DNA of 8,675 bases, from the NCBI GenBank assembly GCA_026982585.1, contig JALSGW010000392.1, positions 1-8,675 on the forward strand, written 5' to 3'. Under the pieces are notes generated by a model. The model was given only the letters and a program-made list of their open reading frames with translations, was not told the DNA's origin and did no database searches. The position numbers and the translations under genes were made by a program. The DNA is from Alphaproteobacteria bacterium (GTDB lineage Bacteria > Pseudomonadota > Alphaproteobacteria > Geminicoccales > Geminicoccaceae). The first letter of the stretch is position 1. Each line of letters begins with the position of its first letter. This document shows, one piece after another, positions 1 through 7,649 of this stretch.

Positions 1-990
1 CGCCGATTCCGGCAGCTCCTCGCCGAAGCAGCGCTGGTAATATTCGGCGACGATGCTCCGCTCGGCCTCGTCGCACTTGTTGAGGAAGGTCAAGCGGAAG
101 GCGAAGCCCACGTCCCTGAAGATCTCGGCGTTCTCGGCCCAGGTGATCACCGTGCGCGGCGACATGACGGTGGAGATGTCCCCGGCCATGAACCCGCGCC
201 GGGTGAGATCGGCCACGTCCACCATGCGGGCCACGGTTCGGCGTCCCTCCGGCGTGTCGTAGGCCGGGCACTTGGCCAGCACGATCCGGCATTCCACCTC
301 GTGCGGCAGATAGTTGAGCTGGGTCACGATGCTCCAGCGGTCCATCTGGCCCTGGTTGATCTGCTGGGTGCCGTGGTAGAGGCCGCTGGTATCGCCCAGA
401 CCCACGGTGTTGGCGGTGGCGAACAGCCGAAAGCAGGGATGGGGGCGGATCACCCGGTTCTGATCGAGCAGGGTCATCCGCCCCTGCGCTTCCAAAACCC
501 GCTGGATCACGAACATCACATCCGGCCGTCCGGCGTCGTACTCGTCGAACACCAGGGCCACCGGACGCTGCACCGACCAGGGCAGGATTCCCTCGCGGTA
601 CTCGGTGACCTGCTTGCCGTCCCGCAGCACGATGGCGTCCTTGCCGACCAGATCGATGCGGCTGATGTGGGAATCGAGGTTGACCCGGATGCAGGGCCAG
701 TTCAGCCGCGCCGCCACCTGCTCGATGTGGGTGGACTTGCCGGTGCCGTGGTAGCCCTGGATGAGCACCCGGCGGTTGTGCTGGAAGCCGGCCAGGATGG
801 CGAGGGTGGTGTCCCGGTCGAACTGATAGCTGGGATCGACCTCCGGCACATAATCGTTGCGCATCGCGAAACCGTGCACCACCAGATCGGCGTCGATGCC
901 GAAGGTGCGGCGCACGTCCACCGGCCGGTCGGGACGCTCCGGCAGCCCCAGGCTGCAGTCTTGCTGGTCGTGGACGACGGTGCTCACCAT
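1..990 (-). CDS. cobS: Cobaltochelatase subunit CobS (AAA+ ATPase), 3' end cut by window edge
   Basis: CobS is the AAA+ ATPase subunit of the CobN-CobS-CobT cobaltochelatase. This cytoplasmic enzyme uses ATP to insert cobalt into hydrogenobyrinic acid a,c-diamide in the aerobic cobalamin pathway. The frame is open for 330 residues from ATG at 990 to the edge. Visible motifs are Walker A GYHGTGKST (79-87), Walker B ALVFDEYD (145-152), a sensor-1-like LFATANT (189-195), and the CobS-typical stretches RIDLVGKDAI (111-120) and MSPRTVITWAENAEIF (276-291). The last visible residues, CFGEELPESA, match the usual near-terminal sequence of this roughly 330-residue family, so I infer that fewer than about ten residues are missing. 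The start has a weak GGGGA upstream, and the nearest upstream ATG is out of frame. It lies 34 bp downstream of a J-domain gene on the same strand, a common alphaproteobacterial arrangement. cobT would be expected further left. Identity is near certain. Confidence 0.97.
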   Translation of the reverse strand, partial: MVSTVVHDQQDCSLGLPERPDRPVDVRRTFGIDADLVVHGFAMRNDYVPEVDPSYQFDRDTTLAILAGFQHNRRVLIQGYHGTGKSTHIEQVAARLNWPCIRVNLDSHISRIDLVGKDAIVLRDGKQVTEYREGILPWSVQRPVALVFDEYDAGRPDVMFVIQRVLEAQGRMTLLDQNRVIRPHPCFRLFATANTVGLGDTSGLYHGTQQINQGQMDRWSIVTQLNYLPHEVECRIVLAKCPAYDTPEGRRTVARMVDVADLTRRGFMAGDISTVMSPRTVITWAENAEIFRDVGFAFRLTFLNKCDEAERSIVAEYYQRCFGEELPESA

Positions 991-1024
991 ACGTTCCCCA
1001 CATCCAAGGGCCCAGCCGCCCTGC

Positions 1025-1627
1025 TCAGCGCCGGCGCTGGAAGGCGAGATGCGCCGACAGGTAGGTATAGGCCTCGTTGATCGACTTCAACCGCTCCTCA
1101 AGCCGCTTGTCACCCCCGTTGAGGTCGGGGTGGTAGCGTTTGACCAGCTCCTTGTAGCGTCGTTTGAGCTCCGCCTCGCTGTAGCCGGGCGCCAGTCCCA
1201 TCCGCGCCATCATCTCCTCGAGCCGTCCGGCGCTGCCGTTGGCGCGCCGCCGCCCGGACCGGCTTCCGAACAGTCCGAGCGGGTCCTCCATGCGCATGCG
1301 CCCGGGGTCATAGCCCGGCTGGGTGCCGAACCGCCAGGTGGGCCGATGCCAGGTGAAGTCGGCGAAGCGATGGGCGTCGATCTCCGCCGCGCTCATGCCG
1401 GCGAAATAGTCCCATTTCTGATTGTACTCCCGCACGTGTTCGAGACAGAACCAGATGAAGTCGCGCAGCCGCTCCCGCGAGCGCGGCGCCGGATAGGCGC
1501 CCTCGCGCCCGCAGCCCGGATGGGCACAGCGGCGCCCCTCCTTCTTCTCGCCGAGGCCGCGCAGCCTGACGGCCTCGAGGCGTTCCCGCAGTTTGACGCG
1601 ACGGGTCTGTGGGCTCATGGCGGCCAT
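1025..1627 (-). CDS. J-domain (DnaJ-like) protein with N-terminal Cys/His motif, upstream of cobS
   Basis: A 200-residue co-chaperone-like protein. The J domain is C-terminal (about 140-195), with YSEAELKRRYKELVKRYHPD leading into the HPD signature (166-168), which normally stimulates the Hsp70 DnaK. The N-terminal half carries CAHPGC (C34, C39) and FCLEH (C61, H64), which could together bind one zinc; that is inference. No G/F region, classical DnaJ zinc-finger or substrate domain is present, so this is not the general DnaJ. The conserved-looking block WFCLEHVREYNQKWDYFAGM (58-78 region) is typical of the alphaproteobacterial J proteins found next to cobS. Start: ATG at 1627 sits 10 nt after GGAGG on the minus strand. 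An in-frame GTG at 1630 (7 nt spacing) and an in-frame ATG at 1618 are alternatives. The reading frame stays open far upstream, but that extension has no recognisable protein character. Probably co-transcribed with cobS, suggesting help with folding or assembly of the chelatase; this is unproven. Confidence 0.88.
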   Translation of the reverse strand: MAAMSPQTRRVKLRERLEAVRLRGLGEKKEGRRCAHPGCGREGAYPAPRSRERLRDFIWFCLEHVREYNQKWDYFAGMSAAEIDAHRFADFTWHRPTWRFGTQPGYDPGRMRMEDPLGLFGSRSGRRRANGSAGRLEEMMARMGLAPGYSEAELKRRYKELVKRYHPDLNGGDKRLEERLKSINEAYTYLSAHLAFQRRR

Positions 1628-1750
1628 CACTATGGCCCCTCCCCACGCGGCCGACAACGGGGATGCCGTGCCCAGGCGGGCCCGGTTGACAGCAGGCCAT
1701 GCCCCCCCATATCCACAACCGGCTATGAGTGTATTGCTGGGACGTTCTCC
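1628..1750. other. Divergent intergenic region between the J-protein and helicase genes
   Basis: A 123-bp gap holding the control signals for both outgoing units. A rightward sigma-70-like promoter is described separately. The J-protein Shine-Dalgarno is at 1642-1638, minus strand. I see no convincing leftward -35/-10 pair and no clear operator palindrome. Confidence 0.6.
1686..1715 (+). promoter_or_regulatory. Candidate sigma-70 promoter for the helicase operon
   Basis: A perfect TTGACA -35 hexamer (1686-1691) is followed after 18 bp by TATCCA (1710-1715), a partial -10 that keeps TAT but lacks the final T. Transcription would begin near 1722, leaving about 29 nt before the proposed TTG start of the helicase. 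The position fits, but the spacer is at the long end and the -10 is weak. Confidence 0.4.

Positions 1751-1754
<4 letters not shown>
1725..1754 (+). other. Nine-codon upstream ORF overlapping the helicase start (possible leader)
   Basis: ATG at 1725 opens a nine-residue frame (MSVLLGRSP) ending in TGA at 1752-1754. The stop overlaps the proposed helicase TTG start (1751-1753) as TTGA. Its start would lie only a few nucleotides after the predicted transcription start, so it has no visible ribosome binding site and could be near-leaderless. It may couple translation into the helicase, or be chance. Confidence 0.2.
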
Positions 1755-3147
<1,393 letters not shown>

Positions 3148-3148
<1 letters not shown>

Positions 3149-3390
3149 TGCGCACCATTTTCGTGCTGGTGAAATGCGAGCTCGGTCGGGCCTATGAGGT
3201 GGCGGACGCAGCGGTGCAGACCGTCGAGGAGGTCTCCGAGGTCTACTCCATCTCCGGCCAGTACGACCTGATCATGAAGTTCCACCTCGACGACGAGGTG
3301 GACGTCGGGCGGTTCGTGACCGGCCGCGTCCAGACCCTGCCCGGGGTCAAGGACACCTTCACCCTCATCACCTTCAAGGCCTTCGCCTGA
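3148..3390 (+). CDS. Stand-alone Lrp/AsnC-type ligand-binding (RAM) domain protein
   Basis: An 80-residue protein made only of the alpha/beta effector-binding (RAM) domain found at the C-terminus of Lrp/AsnC regulators; the DNA-binding helix-turn-helix is absent. Seen features are the beta-strand start RTIFVLVKC (2-10), the helix AYEVADAAVQTVEEV (15-29), and the SISGQYDLIMKF segment (34-45), which matches the glycine-and-aspartate loop of this fold. The domain normally binds small molecules, often amino acids, at dimer interfaces and forms dimers to octamers. Ligand and partner are unknown here. ATG at 3148 has GGGAG 7 nt upstream; a GTG three bases earlier is a poorer choice. The start overlaps the helicase stop (TGATG), so the two proteins are probably made by coupled translation. 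It could sense a metabolite for a partner regulator, or act as a small metabolite-binding protein. Confidence 0.88.
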
Positions 3391-3395
3391 AGGCG

Positions 3396-4001
3396 ATGGC
3401 GGAGCGCCGCGTCACCGTCCACGCCCGCCGCTGCCTGCACCAGGGCTTCTACCGCTTCGAGATCCTGGAACTGTCGCATCGGCGCTTCGACGGCGGCTGG
3501 ACCGGGCGCCTGCGGCGGGAACGGCTGGTCCAGCCCCCCGTTGCGGTGGTGCTGCCCTACGATCCGGTGCAGGATGTGGTGGTGCTGATCGAACAGTTCC
3601 GGGTGGGGGCGCTCGAATCCGAGGACGGGCCGTGGCTTCTGGAGGCGGTGGCCGGGATCATCGAGCCCGGACAACGCCCGGAGGAGGTGGCGCTGCGGGA
3701 GCTTCGGGAAGAGACCGGACTCAGCGCCCTGCGCCTCGAGCGCATCGGCGCTTATCGGGCCAGTCCCGGCGGCACCACCGAACGGGCCGAGCTGTTCCTC
3801 GCCCAGGTGGTGGCCTCCCGGGAGGGCGGGATCTTCGGGCTCGCGAGCGAACAGGAGGACATCCGCACCCATCCGCTCGCGGCCGAACAGGCCTTCGCAT
3901 GGCTGCGCGCCGGGCGCATCGTGGCCGCCACGGCGGTGGTGCCGCTGCTCTATCTCCGCGCGGAACGCGAGCGGCTGCGCCGCGATTGGTCTGGAGGATG
4001 A
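3396..4001 (+). CDS. NUDIX hydrolase, ADP-ribose pyrophosphatase-like
   Basis: A 201-residue protein resembling bacterial ADP-ribose/ADP-sugar pyrophosphatases (NudF/TrgB type), which split nucleoside diphosphate sugars into AMP and a sugar phosphate. The N-terminal part (about 1-45) looks like the dimerisation segment of this group, and VVVLIEQFRVGA (61-72) is typical of ADP-ribose pyrophosphatases. The Nudix box spans 87-109: GIIEPGQRPEEVAL then RELREETGL. The catalytic metal ligands in REL-x-EE (R101, E102, E105, E106) are present, but the first conserved Glu of the box (position 93) is Gln. The following GAYRASPGGTTER (118-130) also fits the group. It begins 5 bp after the RAM gene stop with only a close AAGG upstream, so it is likely translated by re-initiation within the operon. 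The actual substrate cannot be settled from sequence. Confidence 0.9.
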   Translation: MAERRVTVHARRCLHQGFYRFEILELSHRRFDGGWTGRLRRERLVQPPVAVVLPYDPVQDVVVLIEQFRVGALESEDGPWLLEAVAGIIEPGQRPEEVALRELREETGLSALRLERIGAYRASPGGTTERAELFLAQVVASREGGIFGLASEQEDIRTHPLAAEQAFAWLRAGRIVAATAVVPLLYLRAERERLRRDWSGG

Positions 4002-4005
4002 AGAC

Positions 4006-4293
4006 ATGTTCGCGCGCATCTACCGTCCGAGCAAACCGGCGGTGTCCTCGGGCAAGGCCTGGACCCGCCACTGGATCGTGGAATTCGAGCCCGAGCGGCG
4101 GCCGGAGCCCGATCCTTTGATCGGCTGGGTCGGATCCGGCGACACCCGGCGCCAGCTGCGCCTGCGGTTTCCGACCCGCGAGGCGGCGGTCGCCTATTGC
4201 CAGCGCCGCCGCATCCCCTATGCGGTGGAGGAGCCCAAGGAGCGGGCCTTCCGGCCCAAATCCTACGCCGAAAACTTCCTCCGACCCCGTTGA
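4006..4293 (+). CDS. NDUFS4-like accessory subunit of respiratory complex I
   Basis: A 95-residue homologue of the mitochondrial NDUFS4 (18 kDa/AQDQ) subunit, annotated in alphaproteobacteria as ETC complex I subunit conserved region. It is a peripheral-arm accessory protein thought to stabilise the NADH-oxidising module of NADH:ubiquinone oxidoreductase at the cytoplasmic face of the membrane. Diagnostic stretches are RIYRPSKPAVSSGKA (4-18), WIVEFEP (23-29), DPLIGWVGSGDTRRQLRLRF (36-55) and RPKSYAENF (83-91). No signal peptide or membrane segment is present, as expected. A strong GGAGG lies 8 nt before ATG 4006, the best Shine-Dalgarno in this operon, so this gene may be translated more strongly than the genes before it. 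It is the last gene of the run. Its main nuo partners are not in the window, which is usual because this gene is normally outside the nuo cluster. Confidence 0.92.
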   Translation: MFARIYRPSKPAVSSGKAWTRHWIVEFEPERRPEPDPLIGWVGSGDTRRQLRLRFPTREAAVAYCQRRRIPYAVEEPKERAFRPKSYAENFLRPR

Positions 4294-4348
4294 GCGACAG
4301 GGGGCGAGCCAGCGGCCACGGCAACGGCACAGCCCCGAGGGTGAGAGC
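4294..4348. other. Convergent intergenic region, no clear terminator
   Basis: A 55-bp gap between converging genes. GGGGGC (4300-4305) can pair with GCCCC (4332-4336), with an additional GCC/GGC pairing inside, but no T-run follows in either direction. An intrinsic terminator is therefore not supported, and read-through or factor-dependent termination is possible. Confidence 0.5.
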
Positions 4349-4379
4349 TCAGCAGGGTGGTTCGAGTCCCACTTCCGCA
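4346..4379 (+). other. tRNA-like fragment (D-arm-like joined to T-arm-like sequence)
   Basis: AGCTCAGCAGGG (4346-4357) resembles the 5' D-arm of many bacterial tRNAs. It is followed almost at once by GGTTCGAGTCCCAC (4359-4372), which resembles a T-arm, and by TTCCGCA (4373-4379), which resembles a 3' acceptor strand. There is no anticodon arm, no matching 5' acceptor strand (TGCGGAA) upstream, and the T stem pairs imperfectly. It is not a functional tRNA. It may be a degraded tRNA remnant or coincidence. Most of it is also the last codons of the kinase gene on the other strand. Confidence 0.25.
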
Positions 4380-5725
4380 AACAGCCGCCGCTGGCGCGAG
4401 CGCAGCCGCTCCACGTCGAAGTCCCGGATGAGGTCCAAAAACAACCGGTGCCAGTTCACCTCGGCGGCGAGCTGGAGGAACACGGCGCCGAGCCCGATCG
4501 CCGCCCGGTCCATGTAGACGAACTCCCGAGGCGGCACCACCCCGCCCACCTCCCGCAGCCGCTCGTGCACCCGCATCGCCACCTGGCGGCCGTAGTGGGA
4601 GCTGCGGGTCTCGTCCACCAGCCGCGGCCGGTCGTCCATCAGCGGACCGTAGAGATAGGCCGCCCACTCGTTGAGGATGTCCACCACCTCCTCGCGCAGG
4701 TCCTCGAACCCCCAGGTGCGGTAGGACGCGATGGCGAGCTCCCGGTCGCCCCGCACGAGCGCCCAGTAGAGATCGATCACCGCCTGCACGAACTCCGGCT
4801 TGAACTTGCGCACACAGCCGAAGTCCAGGAGGTTGAGCTCCAGATCCTGACCCACGGTGTAGTTGCCGGGATGCGGATCCCCGTGCACCACGCCGTAGCC
4901 GTAGAAGGGCACGTACCAGACCCGGAACAGCTTGAGGGCGAGCGCGTTGCGCACCTCGCTCGGCGCCTGTTTGAAGGCGAGCAGGGGGCGTCCCTCGAGC
5001 CAGTCCATCACCAGCAGCCGCCGGGTCGAGAGTTCCCGGACCGGGGCCGGCACCCGCACCCCCTGCTCGCCCTCGAGCATGCGCCGGAACAGTTCCATGT
5101 GCCGGGCTTCCAGCTCGTAGTCGAGCTCCTCCCGCAGGCGGGCCGCGATCTCCGCATAGATGTTGCGGGTGTCCACGGCGTCGTCGTAGCGCCGGTAGAG
5201 GGCGAAGACCAGCTTGAGCTGGGCGAGATCCGCCTCCACCGCCGCCTCGATGTCGGGATACTGGAGCTTGCAGGCCACCTCCCGGCCGTCCTGCAGCACC
5301 GCCCGGTGCACCTGGCCCAGGGAGGCGGCGGCCGCCGGCTCGAGCTCGAACGCCCGGAACCGACGCCGCCACATGGGGCCGAGTTCCGCCTCCATGCGGC
5401 GGCGCACGAAGGGGCGGCCCATGGGCGGGGCGTTGCTCTGCAGCTCGGCCAGCGCCCGGGCATAGTCGGCGGGCAGGGCGTCGGGGATGGTGGCGAGCAT
5501 CTGGGCCACCTTCATGAGCGGTCCCTTGAGCCCGCCCAGAGCCGCCTTGAGCTCGGCCGCGTGGGCGACGCTGTCGATGGGCCGGCCCAACAGCCGCCGG
5601 CCCGCGAACCGCGCCGCCTGGCCGGCCAGGGTTCCCGACACCTGGGCATAGCGCTTGAGCCGGGCGAGCGGCCGGTCTTCGCGCGCGGGGGCGTTCGGCT
5701 CGGAAGCGGAGGAGCGATCGCTCAC
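4349..5725 (-). CDS. ABC1/ADCK/UbiB-family atypical kinase
   Basis: A 458-residue protein kinase-like protein of the ABC1 (ADCK/COQ8/UbiB, AarF) family, whose best-known members are ATPases supporting ubiquinone biosynthesis. Seen motifs: KVAQML (72-77) at the place of the family KxGQ motif, with Ala for Gly; the Ala-rich nucleotide loop AAAASLGQVH (131-140) that replaces the Gly-rich loop; the ATP-binding lysine in VACKLQYPDI (K153); REELDYELEA (198-207), the ExD region; HGDPHPGN (281-288), the catalytic loop; LLDFG (299-303), the metal-binding DFG. It lacks an obvious C-terminal pair of membrane helices as in E. coli UbiB, so it may be soluble or peripheral and a paralogue rather than UbiB itself. 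The start is GTG at 5725, which overlaps the TGA of the upstream M3 peptidase as GTGA, indicating coupled translation. The final residues EVGLEPPC are encoded across the tRNA-like sequence on the opposite strand. Confidence 0.92.
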   Translation of the reverse strand: MSDRSSASEPNAPAREDRPLARLKRYAQVSGTLAGQAARFAGRRLLGRPIDSVAHAAELKAALGGLKGPLMKVAQMLATIPDALPADYARALAELQSNAPPMGRPFVRRRMEAELGPMWRRRFRAFELEPAAAASLGQVHRAVLQDGREVACKLQYPDIEAAVEADLAQLKLVFALYRRYDDAVDTRNIYAEIAARLREELDYELEARHMELFRRMLEGEQGVRVPAPVRELSTRRLLVMDWLEGRPLLAFKQAPSEVRNALALKLFRVWYVPFYGYGVVHGDPHPGNYTVGQDLELNLLDFGCVRKFKPEFVQAVIDLYWALVRGDRELAIASYRTWGFEDLREEVVDILNEWAAYLYGPLMDDRPRLVDETRSSHYGRQVAMRVHERLREVGGVVPPREFVYMDRAAIGLGAVFLQLAAEVNWHRLFLDLIRDFDVERLRSRQRRLFAEVGLEPPC

Positions 5726-7554
5726 GGGGATGCTTCCACCTCCTGTTCCAGCTCGTCGATATAACGCGCGATCACCTCGAGTCCGCGCCGCCAGAACCCG
5801 GCATCCCGGGCATCGAGACCGAACGGCCGCAGCAACTCGTCATAGCGAAGGGTACCGCCCGCCTCCAACAGCGCCAGATAGCGCTCGGCGAACCCGTCGG
5901 GCTCGCTCCGGTACACGGAATAGAGCGCATGCACCAGGCATTCGCCGAAGGCGTAGGCGTAGACGTAGAAGGGCACGTGCACGAAGTGGGGGATGTAGCT
6001 CCACCACACCCGATAGCTGTCGTCCAGCTCGAAGGCGGGGCCGAGGCTCCGCCGCTGCACCTCCATCCACAGTTCGCCGATCTCCTCGGCGGTGAGTTCC
6101 GCCTGGCGCCTGCGGTCGTGGAAGGCGAGCTCGAACTCGCAGAAGGCGATCTGGCGCACCACGGTGTTCAGCATGTCCTCCACCTTGGCCGCCAAGAGCG
6201 CCCGGCGCCGGCGCCGATCCCTCTCCTCGGCGAGCAGCCGCTCGAAGGTCAGCTGTTCGCCGAACACCGAGGCGGTTTCGGCGAGGGTGAGCGGGGTGCC
6301 GGAGAGGAAATGTCCCTGGCGGGCGGCCAGCACCTGATGCACGCCGTGGCCGAGCTCGTGGGCGAGGGTCATGAGGTCGCGGGTGCGCCCCTGGAAGTTC
6401 ATCAGCACATAGGGGTGGACGCTCGGCACCGTGGGGTGGCAGAAGGCGCCGCTGTCCTTGCCCTGGCGGACCCCGGCGTCGATCCAGCGGCGCTCGAAGA
6501 AGCGGGTCACGATCTCCGCCATCGCCGGCGAAAAACGCCGGTAGGCCTCCACCACCAGCTCCCTCGCCTCCTCCCAGCGCCAGCGCCGGTCCGGGTCCTC
6601 GGGCAGCGGCGCGTTGCGGTCGAAGTGGGCGAGTCGCGGCAGCCCCAGCCACCGCGCCTTGAGGGTGTAGTAGCGGTGGGAGAGACGGGGATAAGCCTCG
6701 CGCACCGCCTCAATCAGCGCATCCACCACCTCGTCCTCGACCTGGTTGGCGAGGTTGCGGGCCGAGATCGGGCGCGGAAAGCGCCGCCATGCGTCTTCGA
6801 GCTGCTTGTCCTTGGCGAGGGTGTTGTGGATGCGGGCGACGAGTTTGACCTGGCGGCCGAGCACCTCGCTGATCGCCTCCGCCGCCTTGCGCCGCACCTC
6901 CCGCTCCCGGTGCTGCAGGAGATCGAAGATCTGGGCGCTGGTGAGTTCGCGGCCGTCGAAGGGAAAGCGCAGCGAGGCCATGGTCTCGTCGAACAACCGC
7001 ACCCAGGCGCTGCGGCTGGTGATGGCCTTCTCCTGCAGCACCTGCTCCACCTCGTCGGCGAGCTGATGGGGCCGGAAAGCGCGCAGCTGGCGCAACCAGG
7101 GCCGGTAGCGGCGCAGCTCCTCGGACTCCGCGAGCCGGGCCTCGAGCGCCTCGTCCTCGAGCTTGTTGAGCTCCAAACTCACGAACAACAGCCGGGTCGA
7201 GATCTCCGTGGTCCGCTCCCGCACGCCCTGATAGAAGCGCGCCACCTCCTCGTCCTCGCGCCGGGTGGCGAACAAGAGCTGGGCGAAGGACTGCACCCGG
7301 TCGAGCACCTCTTCCACCCGCTCGTAGCGCTGGATCAGCCGCGCGAGCTCCGCTCCGGAGAGTTCCGCAATGCGCCCGCAACACTCCGATCGCAGCGCCG
7401 TCGCCTCGCTGTCCGCCCAGGCGAGGTCGCGTTCGAGCGCCGGATCGGATCGGGACCCGTAGAGGTCCGCCAGATCCCATTCGGGCAGCTGTTCCTCGCG
7501 CTCCTGGTACACCACCGCCGCACCGGTTCCGGTCGCATGTGCGCGCGTACCCAT
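5722..7554 (-). CDS. M3-family oligoendopeptidase (PepF-like zinc metallopeptidase)
   Basis: A 610-residue cytoplasmic zinc peptidase of family M3 (oligoendopeptidase F-like), which cuts short peptides, typically 7-20 residues, in peptide recycling. The active site reads LAHELGHGVHQVL (397-409): H399 and H403 are zinc ligands and E400 the catalytic base. The third ligand is E426 in LAETASVFGE. The C-terminal region IPHFVHVPFYVYAYAFGE (521-538) holds the His/Tyr residues that stabilise the transition state in this family. The helical N-terminal part (about 25-300) with many charged residues fits the lid domain. Length is typical. No signal peptide is seen. ATG at 7554 is chosen because GAGGAG (7568-7563) lies 8 nt upstream; the open frame upstream to 7656 has no such site. 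First gene of a two-gene unit with the ABC1 kinase. Confidence 0.95.
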   Translation of the reverse strand: MGTRAHATGTGAAVVYQEREEQLPEWDLADLYGSRSDPALERDLAWADSEATALRSECCGRIAELSGAELARLIQRYERVEEVLDRVQSFAQLLFATRREDEEVARFYQGVRERTTEISTRLLFVSLELNKLEDEALEARLAESEELRRYRPWLRQLRAFRPHQLADEVEQVLQEKAITSRSAWVRLFDETMASLRFPFDGRELTSAQIFDLLQHREREVRRKAAEAISEVLGRQVKLVARIHNTLAKDKQLEDAWRRFPRPISARNLANQVEDEVVDALIEAVREAYPRLSHRYYTLKARWLGLPRLAHFDRNAPLPEDPDRRWRWEEARELVVEAYRRFSPAMAEIVTRFFERRWIDAGVRQGKDSGAFCHPTVPSVHPYVLMNFQGRTRDLMTLAHELGHGVHQVLAARQGHFLSGTPLTLAETASVFGEQLTFERLLAEERDRRRRRALLAAKVEDMLNTVVRQIAFCEFELAFHDRRRQAELTAEEIGELWMEVQRRSLGPAFELDDSYRVWWSYIPHFVHVPFYVYAYAFGECLVHALYSVYRSEPDGFAERYLALLEAGGTLRYDELLRPFGLDARDAGFWRRGLEVIARYIDELEQEVEASP

Positions 7555-7649
7555 GGGTTCTTCTCCTCGTTCCGCTCTTCGCCTATAGGAGACCGCGCCG
7601 CAAGCCGCAGCGCGCGCCCACCGTGGGCGGCCAGGGAGGGAACCGTTAG
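7555..7649. other. Divergent intergenic region between the peptidase and acyl-CoA synthetase genes
   Basis: A 95-bp gap. It holds the peptidase Shine-Dalgarno GAGGAG (7568-7563, minus), an 8-bp palindrome CCTATAGG (7582-7589) that could serve as a TATAGG -10 in either direction, an interrupted palindrome at 7615-7629, and the GGAGGG (7635-7640) ribosome site of the rightward gene. No good -35 hexamer accompanies the TATAGG at 16-18 bp on either strand, so a promoter is only a weak suggestion. Confidence 0.45.
7615..7629. repeat. 15-bp interrupted palindrome in divergent gap (possible operator)
   Basis: CGCCCAC and GTGGGCG flank a single C at 7622, giving perfect 7-bp arms. It lies 21 bp before the acyl-CoA synthetase start and overlaps the region where its 5' leader should be. 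It could be an operator or a short RNA hairpin just ahead of the ribosome site. In DNA this GC-rich, short palindromes also arise by chance. Confidence 0.35.

Noticed and set aside
301..1080. A 259-codon plus-strand open frame over cobS.
   Set aside because: Antisense to cobS, whose motifs are unmistakable; composition is that of a shadow frame.
857..1750. Upstream extension of the helicase frame to 857.
   Set aside because: It would run antisense through cobS and the J-protein gene, adding about 300 residues unlike any helicase N-terminus; a promoter-like sequence lies inside it at 1686-1715.
4300..4336. Intrinsic terminator from the GGGGGC/GCCCC pairing.
   Set aside because: Large loop, few stable pairs and no T-run on either side.
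4290..4380. A complete tRNA gene at the convergent junction.
   Set aside because: No 5' acceptor complementary to TTCCGCA, no anticodon arm and a poorly paired T stem; only a fragment-like resemblance is supportable.
4220..5764. A 514-codon plus-strand open frame across the kinase gene.
   Set aside because: It is antisense to a complete ABC1 kinase, His/Val/Leu-rich in the manner of GC-rich shadow frames, and has no domain character.
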